A DNA stretch of 64,000 bases. Source: Apiotrichum sp. Y4204. Its lineage: Eukaryota; Basidiomycota; Tremellomycetes; Trichosporonales; Trichosporonaceae. The stretch is taken from the NCBI GenBank assembly GCA_025531455.1, contig JAMYHL010000005.1:682001-746000 (forward strand). Direction: 5' to 3'. Made by a program: the position numbers and the translations under genes. The notes under the pieces were generated by a model, which searched no databases, had not been told where the DNA came from, and was given only the letters and a program-made list of their open reading frames with translations. Each line of letters begins with the position of its first letter. Within the stretch, counting starts at the first letter, position 1. This document shows, one piece after another, positions 46,317 through 55,628 of the stretch.

Positions 46317-47176
46317 ATGTCCGCTCCTGCCCCCGTCAACATCCCCGCCCCCGCCCAGGAGGACTCTGGTGTGGACCTCGCGCACGACCTCTCACCCAAG
46401 AGCCCTGTCGACCGCCACCGCCTCACCGACCTGCTCAACCACCGTCCTGTTGCCACTGAGCTGCAGGAGAAGGGTATCCTCAAGGGTGAGTTGTGGTGGG
46501 GTGATGGTGCTGAGAAGGGGAGGTGATGTTGGGGATACTGGCAGTTGGATATCCCCAACAGCCGTCAGGCGGGAAAGACGACTCTAGTGTTGTAGAGCGG
46601 GGCATTACAACAATGGGGACCGCTGTTGGTCGCCTGCATGCTCTTTGCTTCCTGGACAATTGTGTCCTTCCATCCTTGCCGCTCCCACTCCCACAGGATA
46701 TGCCTTCCGTCGCATTCAGCTTGTGCTCACACCAGGCGCCCCCAACGACGCCCTCGCCGGCAAGAAGAAGGAGCTCGAGAAGAGCATGCTCGAGGTACGT
46801 CCATTGGGATGCGAGCCGCTGTGCACCGCCACGGCCGCCTGATGCGCGATGGATCGCTGTCTGTTGAGCAATGCTTTCGTTCCGAACAGTCTTATTCGCG
46901 ACCGGCTCGTCGCTGGTACTGCATCATCTCGATGATAGCCGCACAGCTGCCCACAGGCAGAATCCGTGGCGGACCTGTTCCCAGCCTACGCCCTCCTTTG
47001 ACCCTCCCACTGACGTCAGGATCGCCTCGAGAAGGAGATTGCGGCGCGCCCTCCTCCTGAGGAGCTGGTCAAGAAGGGTATCCTTGACCGTGAGTTTAGT
47101 GTTTGCAGCGCCTGCGGGCAATATCGGTCAAGACCAGCTGGAGAGAAACTGACTTCCAGCTAACGAGGCCCCTTAA
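46317..47176 (+). CDS. Small RPEL-repeat protein (104 aa)
   Basis: RPEL motifs bind monomeric actin in animal MRTF and Phactr proteins; small fungal RPEL proteins exist but are poorly studied. Four exons (46317-46485, 46736-46794, 47020-47089, 47160-47176) total 315 nt and give 104 residues. Two RPEL motifs are seen: LTDLLNHRPVATELQEKGIL and DRLEKEIAARPPPEELVKKGI, each with the RPxxxEL core and the trailing K/E-x-GIL. A Lys/Glu helix joins them. Introns (250, 225 and 70 nt) are longer than the exons together, unusual in this window. An in-frame ATG lies upstream in the CT-rich leader, but ATG 46317 gives the expected short N-terminus. It may regulate actin; this is inference from the motif. 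Confidence 0.82.
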
Positions 47177-47727
47177 GTGTACTCGACTGTCGGCTTTGAG
47201 CTGCAAGGCAGCTGCCCGAAACGCTGTTGTAGGAAGTCCAATGATTGATGATGACTATATGAAGATATGAGATTGTGACTAGGGGTTGGTCGACTACACG
47301 CCGGGAACGTCAACCGAGACCCAGCGACATGCGCTGGGAGACGAATACAGGGCGCAGATGCAGGATGTGTGCAGGAGATCTTGTGGGGCTCGCGATTGAG
47401 CCGTACCCATCCATCGTGATGTCTGGTTCTGTCTTGAACGCGCCACTTGACCACGGGCCAACCGGACGTAGAGGGAAGGGTCGTTGAACGTCAAAGCTAG
47501 CTGTTGTCGCCAGAGACGTTCTGTCGCGATCACCATTTCACTCGCCGCGTACCCAGCGCGTATTCCGGTGTGACCTACAGGACACTCGCCTTGACGTGTC
47601 CACAAAGTCGCCTCGCGAGTTTGTAGCGTATCGCTTCGCATGGTGGTGCACTGTAGCTGCGAGAGGTGGATGAGAGAAGCTGCTACCATCAGCGCCACAC
47701 CCCAATCTCACCACTCACCGACACTAC
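47177..47727. other. Intergenic region between convergent genes
   Basis: No gene is seen. It should contain the 3' ends of the RPEL gene and of the minus-strand conserved unknown. Confidence 0.4.
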
Positions 47728-48321
47728 TTAGTCCTCCTCCTCGTCCTCCTCTTCCACATCCTCGTCCCCGCCCTCTTCGCCAACAGGCCGCTGCCCCGCG
47801 CCCATAAGCTTGGCACGGAGCACGCACCTGTCCCTGGTATACTTCACCCTCTCGCGCTCGAGCGCAGGCTTGACCTGCACAGGGATGGTGTCGATGACGC
47901 CCTGCGCCTTGAGCGTCTTGAACAAGTACAGGCGGCGGTTATTGAGCGAAAAGTAGAATGGGCGGGTTTCGCCCGTTGTTGGTGCCGGCGCATCATCCTC
48001 GTCGTCCGAGTCGCCGCGCCGCTTGCTCTTCTTCTTCCCCCCTCCTCCTCCGCCCTTCCCCTTCCCTTTTCCATTCCCATTCCCATTCCCGGCCGTTTCG
48101 TCCGGCACCGCCTCGTAATTCTCAATCACGGTGATGTACGGAATATCCTCTACGCGCGTCGTGCCCGCGACGACCTCGGCGAGCGTATCTGCGATCCGCT
48201 TGTTGCACCCCGTGAACACGGGGCGCACGCGCGCGTGCGTAAAGTAGATGGCGTCCGGGTCCATCTGCGTCAGGTGCCGGTTCGTCGCGGTCTTGCGCTT
48301 GCCGTCGGCCTTTTTGCTCAT
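47728..48321 (-). CDS. Conserved fungal protein of unknown function (197 aa), possibly ParB/sulfiredoxin-like
   Basis: A single-exon frame of 197 residues, ATG at 48321. The N-terminal block has FTHARVRPVFTGCNKRIADTL and VEDIPYITVI; a low-complexity linker follows (GNGNGNGKGKGKGGGGGGKKK then acidic residues). The C-terminal block has FYFSLNNRRLYLFKTLKAQG and VKYTRDRCVLRAKLMG. The end is almost purely acidic. The pattern of a short IPxI element followed by a SLNNRRLYLFK segment recalls the ParB/sulfiredoxin fold, in which a comparable region binds nucleotide or substrate; this link is tentative. The two blocks look conserved and the linker freely variable. Function unknown. It is divergent from the SGNH hydrolase gene. 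Confidence 0.72.
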   Translation of the reverse strand: MSKKADGKRKTATNRHLTQMDPDAIYFTHARVRPVFTGCNKRIADTLAEVVAGTTRVEDIPYITVIENYEAVPDETAGNGNGNGKGKGKGGGGGGKKKSKRRGDSDDEDDAPAPTTGETRPFYFSLNNRRLYLFKTLKAQGVIDTIPVQVKPALERERVKYTRDRCVLRAKLMGAGQRPVGEEGGDEDVEEEDEEED

Positions 48322-48590
48322 CGTGAACGGGGGGCGAGGTGTGGAGAGTCTGGAGAGATGCCGGAGAACTAGGTAGTGATGCTAGAGAGCTGCATTCGAG
48401 CACTTGCTCTTACCTTGCTGAAACGAGCTGGACTAGAAATCTCAGAAGAAGGGACCTCTAATGACGTGTAAATAACATCACCATTTGCCACCCTCCATTG
48501 CGTCACCGCGAGACGCGTCTCAGGCCAAGCCGCGTTCCAGAGACGAGAGATTCAGCGCCATTGCATCCACTCTGCACACCTCTATCCGCG
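48322..48590. promoter_or_regulatory. Short divergent promoter region
   Basis: Only 269 bp separate the start codons of the conserved unknown (minus) and the SGNH hydrolase (plus). Both promoters must lie here. No TATA box or other site is clear. Confidence 0.45.
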
Positions 48591-49305
48591 ATGCGCAAGC
48601 TCCGCATCCTGTGCTTCGGAGACTCCCTCTCAGCGGGATACTCGCGCTGGGGAACAGTGTACCATCCGTACTCCCTAGTGCTGGAGAAACGGCTCGCGGC
48701 CGCGTTGTCCCTCGAGGCAGAGGTCGTCGCGGACGGCGTGCCGGGCCAGCTCGCGAGTGACGGCGAGTTCCTGCAGCGCATGCGGGCGTGTGCCGGTGAG
48801 TCCGAATGTATAGTAAGGGTAGTCATAGGGGACTGATGGTAGCGGGGAATTGGGACTGGGCGGTCGTGCTCGGCGGGACAAAGTGCGTTCTTTCTTTGCC
48901 TGCCTTTCTGACGCCAGTGATCTCGGGTATGGACGTGGCGCCGAGGAGACGTTCGCCGCGCTGCGGGATACGTGGGGCGCAGCCCTGGGGGAGGGCGGAA
49001 ATGTGCTCGCCTTGACGGTTCCAGAGTGCCATGCCGTTTCGGGCCGTCTGGACGCGACGCGGGACGAGCTGAATGCGAAGATTATGGATTATAAGGCGGA
49101 CAGGTTGTGGGTACAACGCACACGTCTCACACCCGCTTATCCCAGCTACGCATTCGATCTCAAATCGCACATTCCGTACCACTCTCTCTCGCCGTCCGAG
49201 CGGGAGAGGTACTGGGACGACGGGCTGCACCTCACGCCGGAGGGGTATGACTGGATGGGCGGGCATGTCGCCGACGCGCTGATCGCGATTCTCGGAGAGG
49301 TGTGA
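48591..49305 (+). CDS. SGNH/GDSL-family hydrolase
   Basis: SGNH hydrolases are Ser esterases/lipases/acyl-thioesterases. After splicing, block I is ILCFGDSLSAGY with the catalytic Ser near residue 12, block II Gly is in DGVPGQ, block III is VVLGGTNDLGY, and block V is DGLHLTPEGYDWMG with the Asp-His pair. All catalytic elements are therefore present. Three exons join; the second intron is 35 nt (48883-48917) and splits the GGTND codon for Asn. Start ATG 48591 puts the GDS motif at once near the N-terminus, so no signal peptide is present and the enzyme is probably intracellular. About 210 residues, like small single-domain members. The substrate cannot be told from sequence. Confidence 0.88.
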
Positions 49306-50178
49306 TGTGGCCGTCGTCACTAGACAAGTTGTACAGTAAGGCATCAGATGACAAACTTGTGACATTCTCACGCCGATGCTTTATTGACCGTCGTGAAACA
49401 CCGTGGCATCCCGAAGGAAATGTTGCCACTTGCTACCTCACTGCTCATTCGTCATTGACCAAGCAGTTCAACGGCCAAGCAGTTACTTGCACCAAACTCT
49501 GACGCGTACACGTGCAAGTGACACTCCCACGCCCACGACACTGAACAGCACCTTCCTTCGGCTCTCTCCATTGCTCCACCTGCTCGCACGACCAGGCAGC
49601 CGGATCCGGCGCGCCGCAGTCGCAGGCTCACGCATTCCGCATGCGTCAAACGTCGGAGGCCGAGACCCGACGGGCAGATACCGACGGGCACGATTGAGCC
49701 CGTGAGCTCGTGACTTGCGAGGAGGGTATAAGGTGTGGTATCGTCTCACTCTTCCGAGCTTCCGAGCTTCGAACCGTAGAGCTTCAGAGTTTCCGACGGC
49801 ATGACGTGTGCTGCTTACATGCCACAGGCCTCGCCTGGCCATCCACTAGCTCACGAGTAAATATCATAGAATCATAGATCTCACTACTCGGCTCAGCTCA
49901 CGGGCATCTGCCTCCGCTGCACTGCCGTCACTTTACCGTTTTCCGTGATCTGCAGATCTAGAACACGCCGCCAAGACATCTATTCATGGTTACGCGACCG
50001 CTTCCGCCGTCTTGTGACCTCCCCGAGGCGGTGCACACGGCGACGGAGGATGAATGCTGGACAATGGTAGAATGGTACAGTAGAATGGTGAGTGGTAGAA
50101 GATGAATAGAGGATCTCTAAAGACAACGGTATATAAGCTGCCAGAAGACGCTCACAGTCCTCCCAACCATCTTGCACC
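49306..50178. other. Intergenic region upstream of the Cys-rich secreted protein gene
   Basis: No gene is supported. Two GATC words and a cluster of TAGATC/AGATCT words lie at 49870-49965. A TATA box lies close to the next gene (separate entry). Confidence 0.4.
50130..50137 (+). promoter_or_regulatory. TATA box of the Cys-rich secreted protein gene
   Basis: TATATAAG lies 42 bp before the start codon at 50179. The short distance implies a very short 5' leader. TATA promoters in fungi are typical of inducible genes. Confidence 0.6.
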
Positions 50179-50613
50179 ATGCTCGTCAAGACCCTCGCCC
50201 TCACGTTCCTCCTCGCCGCCGCGGCCACGCCCACCCCCGAGGCGGAGCCCGACGCCGCGCCCGAGCAGGTCGCCGCCGCCGACTCGACTATCTTCCCGCC
50301 GCACATCAACCCCTGCCGCTGGCTGTGCAAGAAGCCGCCCTGCGTCACACCATGGGGCACCTGCTGCCGTGAGTGGAGACAAGTGGAGCGAGTGGAGTAA
50401 AAGTCGAGAAAGCCGTGTGCCAGGCGCTTTTGATTGTTTGATCTTCCGGTTGGTTGCGGTTCCTTGACTGACGCGCAGCGGACGGCAAAAAGTTCTGTCC
50501 CCGCGACTGGACGTGCTTCTCTACCATCACGGGCCGCGACTACGCCTGCTGCCCGCCCGGCCACAGGTGCAGTGAGTGTGGGAACGAGATGGGCGCTGAA
50601 TCCAGTTTCGTAA
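50179..50613 (+). CDS. Small secreted Cys-rich protein (3' end uncertain)
   Basis: The N-terminus MLVKTLALTFLLAAAATPTPEA is a clear secretion signal. An Ala/Pro/Glu-rich linker follows, then a compact domain with ten cysteines in the order NPC, WLC, PPC, GTCC, KKFC, WTC, YACC and HRC; CCPDGKKFCP and YACCPPGHRC resemble granulin-type spacing, though the match is partial. Exon 1 is 50179-50368 and exon 2 starts at 50479 after an intron with a CTGAC branch site. The end is uncertain: a 34-nt intron at 50572-50605 gives a short last exon ending TAA 50611-50613 and a protein of roughly 95 residues, while reading through continues for another 200 non-coding-looking codons. Introns of 34-37 nt do occur in neighbours. 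Likely an extracellular or cell-wall protein; function unknown. Confidence 0.65.
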
Positions 50614-51398
50614 ACGGGGGAAGTGAAATGAGAGGACAAGGCGGCCGCGCCAGCCGAATCAGAAGACGCAGTTATGGCTCTGAAGTTTGTTGTGGTAATC
50701 TAGGAAATGTGCGTCTAGGTGATGATGATGTGATTCTCGTGGTCTCGCATGTTCGACTTCTGGATGTCCGTTGTCCCGACCATTATGCTTCTCAGAGTTG
50801 TTCGACCCCCAAAGCGGTGCTATCGAACAGTGATAGTAGTGGAGACTGGAGACTGGGTCTTGCCCATGTGACCTCCCCTCACCCTTATCGGATGTCGCGG
50901 GATCACCAGGTAAGCCGCAGATGGAGCACGTCCACTGCCGCTTCCGGACCTCCGAGTCAGCCGAAGGTTCACGGAGAGCAGCCAAACATACCCTGTACCA
51001 CATATCTTCCCCTGCCAGACACGCACGCTTTCACGGCACATCAAGACATTGCCTCGCACCGTTCCCGCCCGCCCGTAAGGTCACACCATCCGAGCCTAAT
51101 ATTCCCCGAGACGGCAACTCGCCGCCGCGCACGCGAGCGAGCACAAAGGGCGGCGCGCGGCGTCGTGGCGGAGGCACAACGGCGCCGTTGCAGCGGAATT
51201 CACAATTCAGCCAGGAATAAATAACCTGGTTATTTCCTGGGATCCTGGGATCCTAGTGTGATCGGACGTGAACGTGACGGGTCATGCCGTCATTGCTGAA
51301 TGCAAAGTTGGCCAAGGTTGGCGTCCATAAGAGTCTCTAGTTTCTCCCCAGAATGCACATCTCTTCTCCCCAACTCCCACTCCCACAGTTCTCTAACA
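50614..51398. other. Intergenic region upstream of the PI-PLC-like gene
   Basis: No gene is supported. It includes an inverted repeat (separate entry) and a GGATCCTGGGATCCT block just after it. The last 60 bp before 51399 are CT-rich. Confidence 0.4.
51210..51239. repeat. Inverted repeat (8 + 5 bp arms)
   Basis: AAATAACC (51218-51225) and GGTTATTT (51227-51234) are perfect complements with one base between them; CCAGG and CCTGG extend the stem past a 3-base bulge. It sits 160 bp upstream of the PI-PLC-like start. It could be a protein-binding site or chance. Confidence 0.5.
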
Positions 51399-52677
51399 AT
51401 GTCGATCCGCGTCGTGGGCCACGGTTTCGAGATTGCCACGCCGGCCGTCGACGAGGGCCAGGCCGTGAATTACAAGTACAATGGCGCCGACGCGAGTTTT
51501 ACGGTCGACGGGTTCGACGACGCCGAGCGCCGCCGCGGGTGGAAGCACCTGGGCTCGGGGCACGGCGACGTGCTCGCGTACCGCGTCGACGATGCGGTCG
51601 TGCTCCTCCGCAAGCCGGGAATGGACTTTATGGGCCAGATGCCCGACGAGCGCAGCCTCGCGGACGTCACGCTTGCGGGCTCACACGAGTCGTGTTCCCT
51701 CACCGGCGGTGAGTTTTTGATCTGATGGCGCTGACTCCAGGCTTCATCTCCGAGTGCCATACTGTTGATCTTGCACAGCAGCTGCGCGACGGCATCCGCT
51801 TTGTGGATATCCGTCTGCGGGTCATCAACAACGAGCTGCAGAGTGAGTAACTATATAGTGAGGGACTGACCCTGCAGCGTACCACGGCGTGCAGCCGCAG
51901 AATTCGACGTTTGCGCAGCAAGTCGAGTGGATCGAGGGGTTTTTGAGGGAACACCCCCGCGAGACTGTCATCGTGAGCATCAAGCAGGAAGAGGACAACC
52001 ACTCGGAATTCACCAACCGGATCTACGACCTGATCCACTCGTCGGGGCTGTGGCGCTTCAAGGGGGCCATCCCGCGCCTCGGCGACGTGCGCGGCAAGGC
52101 CATCCTCTTCTCCCGCTTCGCCTGCCCGTACTCTGAGGGAGCCGGGATCGCGCCTTCCTCCTGGCCCAACTCGGTGCGCGAGGGCTTCGAGTGGGACTGT
52201 AATGGCGTCCCCTTCCGTATCCAGGACTGGTGAGTACATCAGCTTCTTTCACTTTCTGATGGGAGGTACGATATTCCCGGCGCTGGTGCCGTGGCGGACA
52301 AGGCGCAGGCGCTCATCGACCACCTGAACCCGACGACCGAGGCGCGCGACGGGCAACCATTCACGCTGAGCTTTGCGACGGCCTCAAAGTTCCCCGACGC
52401 GACGCCCAAGACCGTCGCGACCGGCGCAGGCGGCGGCGTCGCGGACCTGCTTGGCGCCGGGGCGAATCTCTTTGCGGCGCTCAAGAGCGGCGGGAACCCG
52501 GCCCCCGCGCAGCAGGATGTCGGGGTCAATGCCCGCTTGACCAAGTGGCTCCTCGAGCGCGCGGTCGAGGGGAAGAGGCCGAGGGCAACTGTCATGCTCG
52601 ACTTTTACCGCGACAATATGACGGAAGAGGGCAATCTCGCGACCCTCCTTGCTGCGCTCAACTTTACGACTGACTAG
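51399..52677 (+). CDS. PI-PLC X-domain protein (bacterial-type phosphatidylinositol phospholipase C-like)
   Basis: This family has the single catalytic barrel of bacterial PI-PLC, without the PH, EF or C2 parts of eukaryotic PLCs. The two catalytic histidines are visible in LAGSHESCSLTG and in TYHGV; the connecting strand has RDGIRFVDIRLRV. The segment LREHPRETVIVSIKQE and WPNSVREGFEWDC follow the family layout. Residues 1-90 before the barrel are an additional beta-rich domain (VNYKYNGADASFTVDGFDD) of unknown role. Four exons; the second intron (51843-51877) is only 35 nt. No signal peptide, so probably cytosolic. Stop TAG 52675-52677. About 390 residues. Whether it cleaves phosphatidylinositol in vivo is not known. 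Confidence 0.88.
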
Positions 52678-53058
52678 GAGCGTTGGATAGGAGGGTAGTG
52701 AATTTGGGTAGGAATAGGATATTGAATGACAGCGAGCAATCTGAATGAAGCGGCAGGCTGCGCTTGGCTGACCCTCACTCTAGCTGCACGACTCACGGTC
52801 CATCAGTGTTCGTCAGAGGATCAGATCCGGGTCAATGGGAATGACATTACGGCTAAACTGTACTAAGGAAATGGGTTGAAGGGTTACGAGGGGGAAAGGA
52901 TACGCGGAGCAAGTAAGAACCGGAGATCAAGTGGCGGGAGCTCGGGATGGTAGGAGTGGGTTGGGATGGTGTTGGGGAACGGAGAGGCTGCGAGAAGGGC
53001 ATTGGATGCAGAGCGACGAGCCCGCAGACACTGACAAGCGGCCTCGAGCGCTCCACGC
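52678..53058. other. Intergenic region between convergent genes
   Basis: No gene is seen. It holds the 3' ends of the PI-PLC-like gene and of the Gln-rich gene. Confidence 0.4.
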
Positions 53059-54723
53059 TCAGCAGTTGCCCCAGCCCTCCTGGATGACATACTTGCAGTG
53101 CTCGCAGTGCGTCTTCTGATCAAACGCGAGTCTGCCGTCAGTTATCAGTCGTCAGTGCTTTATTGACACTTACGCGACGAGACCGATGGGGAAGAGGATG
53201 ATGGAAAGCACGATACCCAGCGCGCCGGGGCCTTGGATGGGCTTGTGCTCGCCGCCCGTGAGGGGACAAAACGTCGCTGTCGCGCCGATGACCACACCCT
53301 TGAGATCTTTCTGCACGCCCTGCACAGCCTGTACAGTCTGCACAGTCTGCACAGTCTGCCCGCCGACTGTCGCCACACCGACGACCATGCCGCTCTGCTG
53401 CCCCGGCTGCGTTGTGACCATCCCCGGCGCGTATGTCCCCACCGCCATCGAGGCGGGCTGTACTTGCACTTGCTGCATCTGTGGCTGTGGCTGCTGGACG
53501 ATCTGCTGCGGCTGCACGTGGACGACATGTTGCTGGGCCTGCTGAGCCTGCGGTGCGTGCTGAACCGTCTGAAGCTGCTGCACGTGCTGAAGCTGTACCG
53601 GCTGTACCTGCTGAACTTGCTGGACTGGCTGTTGAGTCGGCTGCTGGATCTGCTGCACTGGCTGCTGGGCCTGTTGGACATATTGCAGCTGTTGGGCCTG
53701 CTGGACTTGCTGAAGCTGCTGGACCTGCTGCTGCTGAATCCCCTGCTGCACACTCACGGGCAGGGACGAAGCAAACACCTGGCCATGAGCGTACCCGTTT
53801 GTCTGGTGCGGGGGCTGGTGCGGCGACTGCTGAACACTGTGGCTGGGGCTCTGCCCAAGCTGCGCTTGTGCCTGCGCCTGCTGCGCCTGCTGGAGCTCGC
53901 GCTCGGCAGCCGTAAGCCCACCAAGCCCGCTGTGTCCCGTCTGCTGCGCCAGTGGTGAGAGGGAGGGGGAGAGCTGGGGCGAGAGCTGGGGGGAGGTGAG
54001 GGGCGGCGCGGCCACGGCCGGGGGCAGCGGGGATGGCAGCGGCGAGATTGAAGGGGAGGGGTGTTCGAGCTGATTCTGATGCTGTTGTATTTGAGGATGC
54101 TGGACGGGCCGGACGTTCTGGAATGCCATCTGCGGCTGGGCGGGGACTTGCGCAAGTTGCTGTTGCTGGACTAGCTGCTGCTGGACTTGCTGGAGTTGCG
54201 CATGTTGTAGCTGCTGCACATGTCCTGCCGGCTGTTGCGCAAATTGCTGAACGACCGGCTGCTGGTGTACCTGCTGCTGCCCAAGCTGCTGGACGACCTG
54301 CTGATGAGGCTGTTGCTGTTGTTGCTGGGCCATCGGCTGGACGAGCTGTACCTGCGGCTGCTGGACGACCTGGAGCTGCGGCTGCACGAGCTGCACCGGC
54401 TGCTGGACGAGTACCTGCTGCTGTTGTGTAGAGAGGCCTGAGTGGAGCTGTATGCCGCCTTGGAGCTGGAGTTCGCCGAGGTGGACCCCGCCTTGAAGCT
54501 GTACGCCCTGCGGTTGCTGCTGAGGCTGAGGCTGCGGCTGGACAATGACCTGCGGCTGCTGCATTACGACCTGCTGCGGCTGCTGCTGTACCAATACCTG
54601 CTGGTGCACGGCCACAGGCTGCTGGACAGAAGTGGAAGTCGCAAACGTCCCCGAGAGCGCGAGGGAGAGCCCGCCGTCGTGCGCCGCGAGGAGGGGGGAG
54701 CCAAAGTCCGAGTCGGAGTCCAT
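53059..54723 (-). CDS. Gln-rich protein with BRI3-like C-terminal membrane/zinc-binding tail (540 aa)
   Basis: Exon 1 (53174-54723) and exon 2 (53059-53131) join over a 42-nt intron to 540 residues. After the acidic start MDSDSDFGSPLLAAHDGG almost the whole protein, to about residue 450, is VQQ/QLQ repeat (many VQQLQ, VQLVQP units). The C-terminus differs sharply: ATFCPLTGGEHKP, a hydrophobic segment GIVLSIILFPIGLVALAF, and THCEHCKYVIQEGWGNC. That order, Cys motif, one membrane segment, CxxC, is the layout of brain protein I3 (BRI3) and LITAF-like tails, which sit at endosome/lysosome membranes. The tail would anchor the Gln-rich part to the cytosolic face. The membrane location is inferred from this resemblance. 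In the Gln-rich part all frames are open because of the repeat, but only this one connects to the Cys tail. Confidence 0.75.
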
Positions 54724-55628
54724 CGAATGGAGAAGGGGAGGGGCGAGGGGATGGACGGGGGGAGGGACACGTCGAGGGCTCGAGGGTGGTGGCCGCGTAT
54801 CAGAGTTGCTGGACACGAGGTCTACGAACAACGAACAACAAGCAGCAAGCGACAGGGCGATGGCGAGAGCTGGACACGACGTCTGTAATATTGTAATACT
54901 CGCGCCGCGTCGAGTGTGATCTGTGATGCTCAGCGCAGCGCTTAACGCGAGGCGCTGGACGAATGCACTGCCTCGAGTAGTTGTCTCAAAATGCCCGTTT
55001 AAACGCGCTCCGCCCGCTGAGTCACTCGAGCTCGAGCCTCCCCTCGGTCTAGAATTCGAGCTCGGGAGTACCGCTTTCCGCCCGGAAACTGGGCACCTGA
55101 GGCCAGAGAGCACATGGCCAGCACGATGCACCAGGATGCTGTCCCGGGTCTCTTCTGATTCCAGCAGGATCTCTCGATCCATCTTGGATGAGTGGAAGCA
55201 TGAATGTGGGGGAGAGAGATGGGAGAGATTGGATTCCCTGTGCCCGATTGTATTTCTAATTGCAATTTAACAATTAAGCTTATACGACGGGGCGGTTCGA
55301 CGGTATGCGCAGCCACGGAACACACAAGAAATCGCAACCACAAGTCTTCCCGGATATACCCATCCTACCTGGTCCGAGTCCAGCTCCCATAAATGCCATG
55401 CCAATGCATACAGATACAACACACCGATCGATGCAGTCGAAAAACGAACAAGAAAACAGATGGAGACACATCAGAGATCCTTACCATGTTAGCGGGCCAA
55501 TCGGGAACCTGCGTGGTCGGTTTAGTAGAGTAGAAGAGACTCGAGGCAGGGTAGGTGAGCAGCCGTACCGTGGCGTACAACGAACACTCCACGCCCCAAG
55601 TTCCGAGGCAGACTAGCGGTCCATCTTG
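54724..55628. other. Intergenic region: leader of Gln-rich gene and 3' end of Thp3-like gene
   Basis: No gene is supported. The frame of the Gln-rich protein stays open upstream of 54723 to about 55182, but the sequence there lacks the repeat and codon bias, so ATG 54723 is preferred. Confidence 0.4.

Noticed and set aside
50589..51224. Read-through extension of the Cys-rich protein by about 210 codons
   Set aside because: After the Cys domain the extension loses all codon bias and any motif; a short terminal intron is preferred.
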